From Rosellinia necatrix (Eukaryota > Ascomycota > Sordariomycetes > Xylariales > Xylariaceae): 64,000 nt of DNA. The notes under the pieces are model-generated. The model did no database searches, was not told the origin of the DNA, and was given only the letters and a program-made list of their open reading frames with translations. The stretch spans positions 1,302,001 through 1,366,000 of the forward strand of contig JAGYVD010000007.1 in the NCBI GenBank assembly GCA_021209875.1, in the 5' to 3' direction. Made by a program: the position numbers and the translations under genes. Shown here one piece after another: positions 21,682 through 33,241 of the stretch. Each line of letters opens with the position of its first letter. Position 1 is the first letter of the stretch.

Positions 21682-23122
21682 CTAGGAACTTAGTAACGGT
21701 GCCCTCTCAGACAACCCGTGCCCATGCTCGTGCCATTTCCGCTCGGCCCATGCCGTGAATATATAGGCGTAATGGCACAACATTCCAGCAACGAAGCCAA
21801 CGGCATCATTCTTGAATGCCAAGATACCTGCCGTTGTGATAAGCATGACAGTCCATCTTTCCGCTCGTTCCTCGTCGCTGACGCTACGACGACGCTTCAG
21901 GAGCCTTCCACTACTGTCACCCTCCACCGATGCCTCCCATAAATCCGGGGCACCGTGGTTTAGACTTTGTCCTACCCTAGCAAGCTCTAGCCCGGCAGCG
22001 AGAACCATGATGCCCAACAAACTTCGCGGGAAAGTTTGCAATAGACCAAGCAGTGATTCGCCAAACACCACACCAAGGACAACTTTGAAGAGTCCCAGGA
22101 GCATAACACTAGCCCCACTGCGCGCACCAAAGCGGTACTGCGCCGCCAGGCCGCCAGATCCGTGGCAAACAGGCATTGCGCCAAACCAACATCCTGACAG
22201 GTTCATAGCGGCAACACTCATGCCAACGGCTGTTACGCTCGGGGAAGGCAGATTGGGGAGTAAATCTGAGGCAAGCGCACTGACAGCAATAACAGAGTTG
22301 AGGATCGTAAGGGGTAGTTGTGCGACACCCATGCCGATAGCGTCAGCACTCCATTTCGGTAAGATAAAATACGGATTCCAGACATGAAACTGCGGCATAT
22401 TTATCTCATGGCTAACAGCAACACGGACCAGGGCGATGACCACGCCGGCGATGAACATGATCAACGCGAAAGGGAATCGTGCGCGCCGTTGAGTCAGTAT
22501 GAGAAGCACGAAGGCAACGAAAGCCCAGACGAGGTTGTCTAGAGGTTGCTCCCAGGTAGACCCCAGATTCTGTAGAAGAGATGACCCAGCAGATATTACG
22601 AGAGAGAGCCCGGCCCCGAACTGGATGCCCTTGATCACAGGAATAGGAACTATTTGGGTAACAACGCGAATGAGGCCGGTTACGCTAAGAATCAATACCA
22701 AGGCGGCGGTAACGCTGCCAGCAGCCATGGTCTCTCGTTTGGAAGTGCGCGAGGCGATTGCCGCTGCCGCAATAGCCTGGGATATATGTTAGTGATGTCC
22801 TACTATTTGCATCCGTAGACTCTTTTCCCTTCTTCTTCTTCTTCTTCTTCTTCTTCTTCTTCTTCTTCTTCTTCTTCTGTAGTACCTTCATAGGCTGCAC
22901 GGGCAGAGGGATCCCGAATACGACACCCGTCACGATGTTAAAGAAGCCCGAGAAGACGAGAGTCGTCGAAAGAGAGATAGAACCGTTCACAGCCAGTGTG
23001 ATCATCAGCGGGAGCAAGGTGCCGAGATCGCCAAGCGCACCCGAGATCTCGGCCAGTGGGGAGTTGCGAATAGTGGCGACATTGTTGCGGTGAAAGTGCT
23101 TAATGTTCGAAAGGAACGACAT
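21682..23122 (-). CDS. MOT1-type molybdate transporter, 443 aa
   Basis: Two exons, 22886-23122 and 21682-22776, joined in phase 0 across a 109-bp intron (donor GTACTA, acceptor CCCAG). The product is a polytopic membrane protein with roughly ten hydrophobic segments. The two hallmark motifs of the MOT1 branch of the sulfate-permease superfamily are present: AEISGALGDLGTLLPLM (about 24-40), and PVQPMKAIAAAAIA, which spans the splice junction (about 74-87). MOT1 proteins take up molybdate with high affinity for molybdenum-cofactor enzymes such as nitrate reductase. There is a hydrophilic loop near the C-terminus (about 350-380), and the tail ends SERAPLLSS. Sulfate as substrate is the main alternative, but the motifs favour molybdate. 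The intron carries a long CTT/GAA repeat. Confidence 0.9.
22829..22878. repeat. CTT triplet repeat in the MOT1 intron
   Basis: Fifty bases of uninterrupted CTT on the plus strand, which is GAA in the transcript. It starts a few bases inside the donor of the only intron of the transporter gene. If the intron were retained the repeat would read as polylysine. Confidence 0.95.
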
Positions 23123-24572
23123 GCTTTAAGTATATTGTATCCTCCAAGGTATGATGATATTCATAATAAGGCGCTCATTAGGTAAAATAATAGGTAACCC
23201 AGGTAGGCAGGGAGGTAGGACAGCTAAGCTTTGCGGAAGCGTGAGTTTGATGTGATGCGGCATCTGGGCTGCGTCAGCAGGGGTCCGCTTCTTCTTGGCC
23301 GCGCATCGCCCCACTTTCGGAAGCAACCTTGAACCGCCAGCACCAGCGCGCATGACAGACCGCGGGAGGCCTGCCTGACCTTGGGGTAACCCAGGTAGGT
23401 ACTTACTGTACCGTAGTAGGCTGCAGTCACCTGCTACATAATTCGCCTGCCAGTGCTGAAGCTCCGCCCCATAACTTACCTAAAGTGAGTACCTTGGATG
23501 AAGTAAGTGACGACCACCTACTATTTAACAGGTGCATATACCGCCGCCGATGTCTTTCACTTTATCCTCAGCGCGTCGTGATTATCCTTCTTCTATGTGC
23601 ATAATTGATGTTGCCCCCATACCAACACGGAATGTACTATTGAGACGCCTCAGGTCGTTTTCTCCTGCGAGGGCTTAGTCATGGTTATGGCTATGGTTGG
23701 CGTACTTTTCACTTCTTCTATACCTGCTTTTACTTGATAGGTATAAGGCGGCGTACTATGTATCCAGGTATGCCAGTCACGCCACCAGGCATAGAGGGTG
23801 TGCATGTTGGACATGTTGGCCTTGGTAGCTTGGTGGGGGAATAGGACAGACTGGACACGGGCCGTCGCTGTCCTCCACTCGGGACTCAGGCAACGCCGAC
23901 GTGATACAGGTCACAATGCGGGAATTACTGATGGAGGTCAAGGTCAGACGGTCAAAACCAAGCTACCCGAATCGCATCTCCTTCATTCGCCGTTGAGACG
24001 GCCTCTCCGTCCCCTCCACCACTTACATGGCGGTCCGGATGCCAATCTGGCCAAGGAGCCTCCGCCCGGGCCGCGCTGTCGGGATCTCCCTGACCTGTTT
24101 GCCTTCACCGAATGGGTTGTCTCATTGTCTCACCTTGAGTTCCGTCGCATCGTCTAACCAATGTGGCCGGTGGCTGGCGATGTGCCTCGTCGGGCTACCT
24201 ACGTGCTCTGTTGGTAGTCGATCTTTCCCTATCTGAAACTTCGTACGCAGCACCATCACCAACAGTTAGTACGCCGAGCATACCCTTTACCACTCCATCA
24301 ATGGCTCAGAGCATGGCGTGAAATATCCGTTCGGGATGCCGTGTGTTTTTCTTACCCGTGTGGCCGAGGTTTGCCCTTTGCCTTCCCGAGCGTCCAGGGA
24401 CTATCCGCCCCATACCACGAGGAGAGCAGACAGGTCTCTCTCCATAAGTATGTATAGTTCCCAATGCTAGGCCCAATTTCAATACACTATCTATGCCTAG
24501 ATCCTTTCATTATCAAAGATATGTTCAGCCTTGGTTTTAGTCATCGAGAGATGACTACCAGACGCCATAGCC
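23123..24572. other. Divergent intergenic region, MOT1 and RTA1-like genes
   Basis: About 1.45 kb separating two divergently transcribed membrane-protein genes, so it should hold both promoters. It contains TAGGTAA/CCCAGGTAGG words near 23185-23215 and 23385-23405. No supported gene. Confidence 0.6.
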
Positions 24573-25710
24573 ATGACTAGTCCTATCGCCTGCGCCTCTG
24601 TCAACTGTTCTGAGGTGCCCCTTTACCAGACGCCTACACTTACTGGAAACGTCGTCCTCCTCGTTCTTTTCGCGATCCTCATTCCCGTAGCTCTAGTACT
24701 AGGCACCAGATATAGAAGCCCAGGGTTCGCTTCGGCCATCGCCACAGGCCTTGGCCTGGAAGTTGCTGGTTATATCGGCCGGTTATTGTTGCACAATAAC
24801 CCCAACAGAACCGTCGACTTCGTTATCTTTGTCGTGGGGACAACTCTTGGCCCAACATGTATTTGCGGCGCCATGTTTCTAGTTGTGCCTCGCATTGTTG
24901 CGGTGTACGGCGAGGAATATCGGTCCTGGCGGCCTGTTTGGTACCCAATCGTCCTCTGCATCCTGACCCTCATATCTCTTGTTTTAGAGCTTGCCGGGTC
25001 GCTTGTACTGATAGTCCATGACATTCCCACCACGGTGTGTAGATTCCTGTGTATACATACTTCCACAATAGCTGCTGATACGTGCAAAGGTCGACACAGG
25101 TGCTCGGGTTCTTGTCATAGGGCTAGTGGTCCAGCTCATTGCGCTTGCCACTTTTGTGTTCCACGCCGTTCTCTTTACTATCGCTCTACGAACAAGGCAG
25201 CATGGCTTAGACCCGGGGTTCGCCCCTATTTACACCAGCAGGCTATTTAAGATATTCCTGGCGTGTATGACGCGATGCATCCTCTCAAGAAACGTAACTG
25301 ATCGCTAACAATCTATAGCGTTCTCGCTTACGACCCTTTTAGCTGTTCTACGAACGGCATACAGGACCGTACAAATCGCGGAAGGGTTTCGGAGTTATAT
25401 TGCGAGAGCCGAAACACCCTTCTTCATCCTTGACGGGGCGGCCATGTTGATTGCAGCCATCTTACTTCTGGTTTGCTTTCCCGCTAAGGCCTTGGGCCGC
25501 GCCTGGTCAGAACCCTCGGTTCGTATGATATCTCGAAAACCACCAGAGCCAACCGGTGTGGTTCCTACTCAGCTACAATTAACCCATCCCGGTCCACCTT
25601 ATAATCGAATCAGAACGCAACCTTCTTCGAGTGCCTATTCACCCAGACAGCCAGAACATCCGATGCCCTATTCACAAAAAGGCATGGTAGATAGTGACAG
25701 CCTCTGGTGA
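24573..25710 (+). CDS. RTA1-like membrane protein, 342 aa
   Basis: Three exons, 24573-25034, 25090-25264 and 25319-25710. The introns are 55 bp (GTGTGT...AAAG) and 54 bp (GTATGA...CTAAC...ATAG), joined in phases 0 and 1. The product has about seven hydrophobic helices. Family landmarks are GLGLEVAGYIGRLLL (about 66-80), the LELAGSL segment in a central helix, and LRTAYRTVQIAEGF followed by a predicted helix beginning FFILDGAAML near the C-terminus. RTA1-family proteins of fungi are linked to resistance to 7-aminocholesterol and to lipid translocation or stress response; the substrate of this member cannot be read from sequence. The C-terminal tail is hydrophilic and Pro-rich. The first ATG of the frame was taken as the start. 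Confidence 0.85.
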
Positions 25711-27928
25711 GGAGACGTCGTCCGCTATATCTAGCCTTCTCAGAATGCTTCTCTCTTTTAGGCTCACATTGGCCGGCTAGCCAAGTGGTTTGGCTTGACG
25801 CCTACTTACCTAAAGGCAGACTAATGTGGGTATGACATTGACCGACGACTAGGGTTGGTGTTTTACCTTGTGGGTGTCTGATGTTGGGCACAGGATGGAT
25901 ACAATGTGCTTCGCTATGTTGTACGGACAGAAGATAGGGTTCTGGATATAAGGAGAACGTCAGAAATAGCATTGGCTTGGAAGAAAGGGCTTTCCTGCAC
26001 GTATGCAACTTATAATATTGGCTCAGGCCAGCTAATGGGATTCCCTACGATTTAGGGTGTTCGTTTAGGTTGAATGAATACTTAGCTTATGCGCTAGCTA
26101 GCTTTTCGCTACGTTGATGGCGAGCTAACAGAACCATAAGTTTGTAGCCATGATGATTTCTATTAATCCAATTGACATTGTTACCCGATCATGCTCTGTA
26201 GGTATCGCCAGGTAAGGCACCTCCTAGTAGACTAGCATATGTTGGTGCAGAGAGTGTATACATTAGCGTACGACATGCATCTAAGTATCCATCATAGACG
26301 CCGCGCGTCCACCATGCTCTCCGTCTGTTTGGTCTGGGTTGACAGGTTGCGAGATCGAGCTCGACGCGTTTGAGAAGGCGAGTCCAGAAGCTGCAAGCGG
26401 CGGGCAAATGTGTACAAGTCAATTTTATGAAACAGCGATGGTTTACTCATCATTATCACACACGGAAAACAGTAAATCGATCTGGCGTTTAGATACCACA
26501 GGGGGTTGGTTTATTGCATACGCTGCAAGAAACATACCGGCAGCCGAAAAGGTCGAGCTCAACCCTTGCTGACCAGCACTTGCTCATCCACTCTCTCACG
26601 TAACATTCGGCACATAGCCCGCTCATAGCGGTGCTACCACACAGCCAATGTGACGATGGTTGTCGCATGCAGCGCGGATTGCTGGTAGTGGGGAGGGGGG
26701 AATCGGAATTGGACACAGATCCGGACGCTTGCATAGGACATATTTATAAGGCCGAGCGTCTGCCAACCTCGGCGGACCCGCCGCCCAACGCTCTTCAATC
26801 AGTCGCAGGCTCACAGCACAGTACCACAGTACCCCCCCTGAGATCACTTCGCGAATCTATGAATGGAAATCGGCACGGGGGAAAGGCCCTGTTCGTCACT
26901 AGATCTCCAGGGTCAAGGGCTAGTAGGTAGTATACCACTCGGCTGGGACACGTCGTTCGTCTGTCTGTTCGCATCCTGGATGTCCTCCCTTGATGGGCAG
27001 TGGCGGGGATCTTTGTCACAGCAGCCTTCCTCCCTAGATGACCACACATCCCCTGGGCGACCCGGTATCCCCGGCGTCCGCCATTGCTTTCCCACGGTTG
27101 TTCGATTGCTTGTGTCCCTGACTTGGCTCGGCTCGGCGTCTCCCCAATCTTCCTACGGTGATAGAACGGTGATAGAGGGGGCGACCCTCCGATGACAGGT
27201 CGACTATAAACGCCACACCCCCATTCCAAGATGCAGTCCGGGCCGGCCCGCTGCGGGGGCTTGAGTGGGGAGGGGGAGGAGGGGAGGGGGGGAAGGGTTA
27301 GCGACACCATTAAAACGACTGTCCTGCATAAAGTCAAGATGCTCACATTCTTCCCGATCGACACGGTAAATGCAATGTGGTTGGTAGGTAGTTAGTTGGA
27401 GGGGGCCACTAACGATGTCCTAATGCCGCTACTCCCCGGTTAGTCGTAGGTTCCCGTCCCCAAAACGGTGGGAGAATCGTACAGGTATGTAGCTGTTATT
27501 TCGTCATCAAGACCTCAAGTTCGCTCTACAATTTATTTTATTTTTATTTTATTTTATTCTCCAAATCAAGGTCCTATATGTTTACAATGTGGCGATCGCA
27601 CCGCTTATCATGAATCTACAAACTTTTACCCCATATCATGTATCATGTAATCATGTATCATGTAATCATGTACCACGATCGCAGTACATCAAAGGGAAAA
27701 GCAGGTAGGTAACGAATGACTTGGTTGCATTCATAACGAGTGTATGGAAACTATGGGCGACCGCACGCAAAAATTCTATCTGATTCCAAGAACAATTTAC
27801 AAAACAGGCAAAAGCTCCTTTTTCTTGCGAGATGCCTTGTGGCTGGTTATAGCTCAGCAGGATCCAAGTACATGTGACACGACACTTGAGGGTCTCTTTT
27901 CCCACCCTTTCCTAGACGTCTGTTGCAT
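25711..27928. other. Intergenic region, no gene seen
   Basis: 2.2 kb between the RTA1-like and dioxygenase genes. ORFs of up to 189 codons around 26795-27364 have random composition and overlap one another on both strands. It contains a G-rich stretch (27255-27300), a TTTTA-rich tract (27530-27560) and a short ATCATGTA tandem repeat. Confidence 0.55.
27635..27672. repeat. 15-bp tandem repeat, about 2.5 copies
   Basis: The unit ATCATGTATCATGTA occurs twice and then half a unit follows, itself built from two near-identical halves. Intergenic. Confidence 0.85.
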
Positions 27929-29092
27929 TTAGCTGCTGGGACCGGTAGGGAAGTCGGGAGGGGGGGATCCGGCATTCTCGTTGGCAACACCGCCACCCTC
28001 GTAGTAAGTGGCGGCGACGCTGGGGGTCGAGATGTAGGTGGTGTTGATGCCGAAGCTGATCCAGGCCAGGATACCATCAGCGACCGTCTCGCCGAGCATG
28101 ACGTAGTTCACAATCGCGTCGCTGGTCGCCAGGCTCGTGGAGATCAGCATGTCGTCTGCGTTGGTGGTGATGGGCTGTGTGTTGGTCGAGTAAGGGGAGA
28201 CAGTCTCGACCAGGTCAGTCAGGTCTTGGTCGAAGAAGATCTGGCCGACGTGGCTGGCAGTGGTGTCGAAGATGGTCTGGTTCTCGCGGGGGGTAGCGTC
28301 GGGGTGGACCATGACGTGGATGTGCTGCGTGCGTCCGGAGTAGTGGCCGGGGTAGATGGTGTCGAAGCTGAGGGCGCCATCGCTATCCGTCTGCTGGAAG
28401 CCACGGAGGAACGTGGTGTTGACGTTCTCGGGTGCGTCCGAGTAGTCAGCGCCCGAGGGGACACCGGAGTAGACACCGGTGGAGTTGCAGCCTATGGGAG
28501 AGGTTAGAGACACGAAGGCTCGAGATATCAAGTGAGGGGTGGTGACTGACTCCAGATCTCAACCCAGGCATCTGTGACAGGATCACAAGTCTCCACGTCG
28601 AAAACAGCGATGTCGAGCGTCAGGACTACACCCAATTCGCTCTCGGTAAGGTCCTGGCGAATATACTCGCCGCCGACGTCTGCCCCCCGTGAGTTAGCCA
28701 TCGCGCCGCCACAAGCCAGATCGCGCCCACTTACAGTATGGCCCCTCGGTCACTTCCGGGCTCATGAGGCAGGAAGCATTGGAAGAGAAGATGACATCGA
28801 GAGGGGTCTCGAGATCGTAGTCGGCGTCTGAAAGGTGGGACTTGTTGATATCGCTGAGTTCACGTGCGAGGATTCCACGCTTGCTTCTCGCGTCGGCGAG
28901 GGCCCTGCGGCGCATCATAGCTCGCTTCTCGATGCCGCGAGCCTTCATCTTGGCAGCACAGTGGCTGAGATCAGACCGCTTGACGTTCGAGATGAAGTCT
29001 CGGCGCGCAAGAACCTCATCGTGATGATCTTCACCCGGGTGGGCGACCACCAAGGTGGCGGCTGAGGCAGCGAGGACGGTAGAGAAACGCAT
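27929..29092 (-). CDS. Secreted intradiol ring-cleavage dioxygenase, 349 aa
   Basis: Three exons, 28735-29092, 28551-28679 and 27929-28491. The introns are small (55 and 59 bp) with GTAAGT and GTCAGT donors, both phase 1. Residues 1-17 form a signal peptide (FSTVLAASAATLVVA), followed by a His/Arg-rich propeptide-like stretch. The intradiol dioxygenase fold begins near VTEGPYY (about 114-120) and continues with WVEIW-S-CNSTGVYSG and YPGHYSGRTQHIHV (about 209-222). Tyr119/120, Tyr209 or Tyr213, His219 and His221 are the candidate non-haem iron(III) ligands. Such extracellular fungal enzymes cleave catechols, for example from lignin or plant phenolics, to cis,cis-muconates. The tail is Gly/Pro-rich. 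It lies head-to-head with a paralogue at 30797. Confidence 0.9.
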
Positions 29093-29208
29093 TTTGATGC
29101 TGGCAGTGGTATTGATGGCAGTGGTATTGATGGCAAGTGTAGGATGAGTGGACCGTGAATTGTGTGTGGAATCAAGAAGATGTTGTGATTTACTCGGAGA
29201 CCCTATGG

Positions 29209-29216
29209 TTTATATA
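29209..29216 (-). promoter_or_regulatory. Candidate TATA box of the minus-strand dioxygenase
   Basis: TATATAAA on the minus strand, about 117 bp upstream of the start codon at 29092. Assigned from position and sequence only. Confidence 0.5.
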
Positions 29217-30661
29217 TTCATTGGATCGATCGTTTTCAACTGATACTACAGGGTCGACTCACATACTCCGAGGCGTATCTATTTTACCATCTTGTCACCG
29301 CTACATTTTACTAATTGCCCTTGATTTCACCAAGATGTCCGTACGAGAAGAAGTACAGGATACCTTGAAATTCGATGAGGCCACCGACCCCCCCTCGCAG
29401 AAACAAAGATAATAGGAGGCCGTCTCAAAAAAACGGCGAGCATACCTCACAACGGCTAGCAGATTAGTCAGGGATCCTGGTTCATTGGAGCCAAGATGTC
29501 GGATTCGATGGAGCCAATCATATTTTTCCAGTTGTTAAGGCAGAGCGGCTTAAGACACGTAGAGGGCTTACGTAGGACTAGAGCCCCGTTCCCAGGAAAA
29601 CGTGGAGAAAACTGGAGACTCTATGTAAGAAGTTAATGTATTTGCCGGAAGCCTCGCCCACATCCCGTGCTCCGGAGGGTCCAATACATGCCATTTATAT
29701 TTCAAACTGCCGAACATCGATACCCCGGTCAGACATTCAACACAGCAGAGGATACGATCAGTGTATTGACGCCGTCACCATGATGTACGGCTAACCGAGC
29801 TCCATACCGAGTCTAAAGAGCCGCGGGTAACTCCCACAATCCACCGGCATAATTAACCCTCGGCGGGGAGAAGAGAATCGGCAAAAGGAAGAGGAAAGGA
29901 AACGAAAGGAAAAGTCTTGTCGTCCCGCTTCATCAATGCGGCGTTCATCCATGCGAGTGTCCTGCCAAGACGTAAATTCTACAGAGAGGAGTTGCCGCGT
30001 CACGGAGCAGATCTTTACGCTAATTGCTGTTTCTAAGCGCTTTAATAGGTGATATCAATTTTCTAGAACGTTCAGTATTACTACAACAACGTAGTAAAGC
30101 CCTCTAGGTGGTATAATTAGAACGCGTTTGAAACAATGAATACAGCCAGCGTAGAGAATATAGTTGATACTAACAAGCACAGCATAGAGACAAACACCTC
30201 TCCGGGAAATGATGTCCGTAGACGCTCGTATCATCGAGATTCCCTATTCTCTTTCCGCCAGTTGGAGACCACCACCGCCGCATTCGGGTCCTCCGGGCTA
30301 CTCTCGACTCGGATAGGGTCGTTTTCGAAATATAGTTCCTATCAAAGCACAGCGCTAATATGCTCTTGAGGAACCTTTGGGACTGACCGCCATGCGGCTT
30401 CCCCTGGCCTTAATACAACGTCGTCAACCCCCTGCCTCCTTGTGGCCAATGAACGGGTCTGCATTATCAGTTACAAAACATATCATGGCATGTCCATGCT
30501 AGTTTACAATAGCCTTAACCTTACGTAGTCGGGAAGGCGTTGCGCAGATGTCGTTCGATCCGATCGTCCCGTGCATGACAGCAACTATCGGTCAAGCAGG
30601 TCGGCAATCGGCAGGGGGGGGTCATTCATGTCAAATCCGGGTCTTGTTACGCGATGTCCAT

Positions 30662-30669
30662 TATATATA
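30662..30669 (+). promoter_or_regulatory. Candidate TATA box of the plus-strand dioxygenase
   Basis: TATATATA about 130 bp upstream of the ATG at 30797, a usual distance for filamentous fungi. Assigned from position and sequence only. Confidence 0.5.
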
Positions 30670-30796
30670 CCGATGTAATTACACACCTAGATAGTAACCC
30701 GGTACCTCCCTATCAACAGTCGTCTACCAGAGATAGCACTAGCCCCTCGTTCTATCGCTACGCAATCCTCCCTTCTCTCGTACCACCATCCATACA

Positions 30797-31750
30797 ATGA
30801 AGGGCTCTATTCTGGCCATCGCGGGCCTCCTGTCCGCTGCCCTGGCACATCCTGAAACTCTCTCGCGCCGCGAGATCGAGCGTCGGAGTGCCATATCCAA
30901 GCGATGTGAGCCTTCCGCGGCGAACTTCAACCGAAGGCGTATGGCGAAGCGGTGGGCGGGTACCGGTAACACCACCTACGAGATCCAGGCTGAGGCACCT
31001 TACTTCAATACTATTCAGAATGACACCTGCGTTCTGAGCCCAGTCGTCACGGAGGGCCCTTATGTCTGGCCGCGGTCTCAGACCCTGAGGCAGGACATGA
31101 GCGAGGGGCAGCCCGGAGTTCCCCTTTGGATGGACGTCGGCGTCATCGACGTGAGGACCTGCGAGCCTCTCCCCAACATTCTTCTCAACTTCTGGCACTG
31201 CAACGCCACGGGAAGCTACTCGAGCTTCACCGGCCTGTCGCCGAACACCGGTTTCGTCGAGCTACTTGAGCAGCTCGGGATCGGCGAAGAGAACTTCGAG
31301 ATAGGCGTGACCGACCTGCACACGGACGGCACCACGTTCCTCCGTGGCATGTGGCCAACCAACTCCGAAGGCGTCATGGAGATGAAGACGACCTTCCCCG
31401 GTTTCTATGTCGGCCGCACGCTCCATATCCATGTCCAGGCTTACTCTGACTGGACTCTGCATGATAACGGCACGGTGTCGTCCGGCAACATCGTGTCGAC
31501 GGGCCAGCTCTACTTTGATGAAACTCTGTCTACGCAGATCATGGCCCTGGAGCCGTACTCCACGCACACCCAGATCAGCCGCACGCTCAACACGGAGGAC
31601 TCCATCTTCGGGAAAGGTTCGGCGAATGGTTACGACCCGGTCTTCAGCGTCGTTCCCGCTGACGGAAGTGACTTCACGAACGGGGTAATCGGATACATCA
31701 CGATTGGTGTTGATCCCACCGCGGATGGTGTTGATAATACCAACATGTAA
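30797..31750 (+). CDS. Secreted intradiol ring-cleavage dioxygenase, 317 aa, intronless
   Basis: Paralogue of the gene at 27929-29092, but without introns. The signal peptide covers about residues 1-17 (ILAIAGLLSAALA). The domain begins at VVTEGPYVWP (about 83-92) and continues with FWHCNATGSYSSF (about 132-144) and FPGFYVGRTLHIHV (about 200-213). Tyr89, Tyr204, His210 and His212 match the expected iron ligands; the neighbouring second tyrosines seen in the paralogue (GPYY, YPGHY) are Val90 and Phe200 here. Several NxT/NxS sites fit a secreted glycoprotein. Expected role: oxidative ring opening of catecholic compounds outside the cell. The third-position GC bias is strong compared with its AT-rich downstream flank. 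Confidence 0.9.
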   Translation: MKGSILAIAGLLSAALAHPETLSRREIERRSAISKRCEPSAANFNRRRMAKRWAGTGNTTYEIQAEAPYFNTIQNDTCVLSPVVTEGPYVWPRSQTLRQDMSEGQPGVPLWMDVGVIDVRTCEPLPNILLNFWHCNATGSYSSFTGLSPNTGFVELLEQLGIGEENFEIGVTDLHTDGTTFLRGMWPTNSEGVMEMKTTFPGFYVGRTLHIHVQAYSDWTLHDNGTVSSGNIVSTGQLYFDETLSTQIMALEPYSTHTQISRTLNTEDSIFGKGSANGYDPVFSVVPADGSDFTNGVIGYITIGVDPTADGVDNTNM

Positions 31751-33241
31751 GAACTCCCTAGCACTGGAAGTGTTGTGTATATTGTTAGCGGTCATCACTG
31801 TGAGTGGGAAAAAAAATATCCGGGGAAATATGTGAGGTCTTGGGTCCTGGACCTTGGCCCTTCACATATCAGGGACAATTTTGTAAGCGAAATTACCTTT
31901 TTCAAGGGCTAGATTAGCTTATGCAGCCTATTAAACTTGATGTTTAAGCTATATTTATCCCAAGTATGACCACCCTGAGAAGGCACAACTTGCGTGTGTA
32001 AACAAAATATACCACTTAACCCATATCTCAATCACTTGGCGAGATATTAGTGACAAAGAAAGGATATACCATTGTATTCTGTAAGCACGTTCCGTTATGC
32101 GGGGGAGTAGGGGAATGGGATAGAAAACGGCTTAAGAATTAGATGGGAAAAAATATGTGAACAACAAAATTTACCAACCACTAAAATCACCCACCTCAGA
32201 AAGCATCGTCTACGAATAACCACTAACGACGTGCAACCACGACACCAAGTTATCTATACCAAGTCTATTGTACTCCTAGGCCATACGGCTAAAATAGTGT
32301 GGGTGTTAATCTTTAGATCGAGTCAAATATATAAAGGTGGCATATATCTACTCTTCGCCCTAATTAATATTTCGTTTCACAGCAGAATCTTAGCCAAACT
32401 CCATCTCGACTAAATTACTCGCACCCCACGTACCATACCCAGCTTGCATGTAATGCAATAGGATACAAAGATATAAGTATTATCGGGGAACATCTATAGT
32501 GGTATGATATTGTCCTGTCACGGGATAGAGTTGCGACATCATGCTAAAACACCACTGATATCTAATGATAGCGACAGTAGGGCGTCACTAAGTCAAGATT
32601 TTTATCGTCTGTAGCCACCCCAGTCGAAGACTTGGTACGTCTGACAAGGGAGTGTCTGTAGTTGGTGTGAAGAGGGCTACGACGAAATATGCCGAGGGTG
32701 AGGGCCACCCCGATGGGAGCGGGCGGGATTTACCTGCTCGAAATTAGGTTGTGTACGATCGTGGAAAGCGTTGTTCATATTTCATTATTTCGGTGGGATG
32801 CCGTTGCTTCCCGCATTACGATATGTAGGCCTGGTCATAAATCTAACAAGTTAGAATAACTGTTCAATTTCTTAGCGTAATTCTATCATGATCTCACATT
32901 GTTCCATTGTAAAACAAGGGGTTGTTTAGCACTCTTTGTTCATCATAAAAAGTGTGTTAGGTTTCTTTGACAACAAAACAGTTGAAAGATGGATATCAAT
33001 AATAGTGCTCCGGACAAAAGATGGCGCTGTTGATAAACAGTTTCTTTAAAATATTGACTCTAGAAACTTTGTAAATCTTGTATTCCGTCCTCGTGCGCAT
33101 ATTTAAACGCGTAGGCACGCCTTCTAGATATTTCAAACCAGCGCCAACATACATCCAACCTATCATCACACATCAAGAGCTACTAACACGACCAGTATCC
33201 TTCCAGCATATCGATCTGATACCACGTACGTCCTCCCCAGC
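31751..33241. other. AT-rich intergenic block
   Basis: About 1.5 kb, visibly richer in A and T than the rest of the window, with stops in all frames and no gene. It could be an old, decayed (for example RIP-mutated) element, but no terminal repeats or transposase remnant are visible. The last 200 bases are the presumed promoter of the next gene. Confidence 0.55.

Larger units (their letters stand above)
29093..30796. other. Shared intergenic region of the two divergent dioxygenases
   Basis: About 1.7 kb between head-to-head paralogues, with a TATA-like box facing each gene. No convincing gene lies inside it; a 77-codon ORF at 30136-30369 has no recognisable feature. A bidirectional control region is plausible. 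Confidence 0.6.

Noticed and set aside
25771..25800. tRNA-like D-arm sequence GCTAGCCAAGTGGTTTGGC
   Set aside because: No B box or T-arm follows and no acceptor pairing can be formed.
26795..27364. 189-codon minus-strand ORF
   Set aside because: Overlaps three other random ORFs on both strands in GC-rich intergenic DNA; no family resemblance.
27923..28507. 194-codon plus-strand ORF
   Set aside because: Antisense to the third exon of the minus-strand dioxygenase; Gly/Val/Asp-rich shadow.
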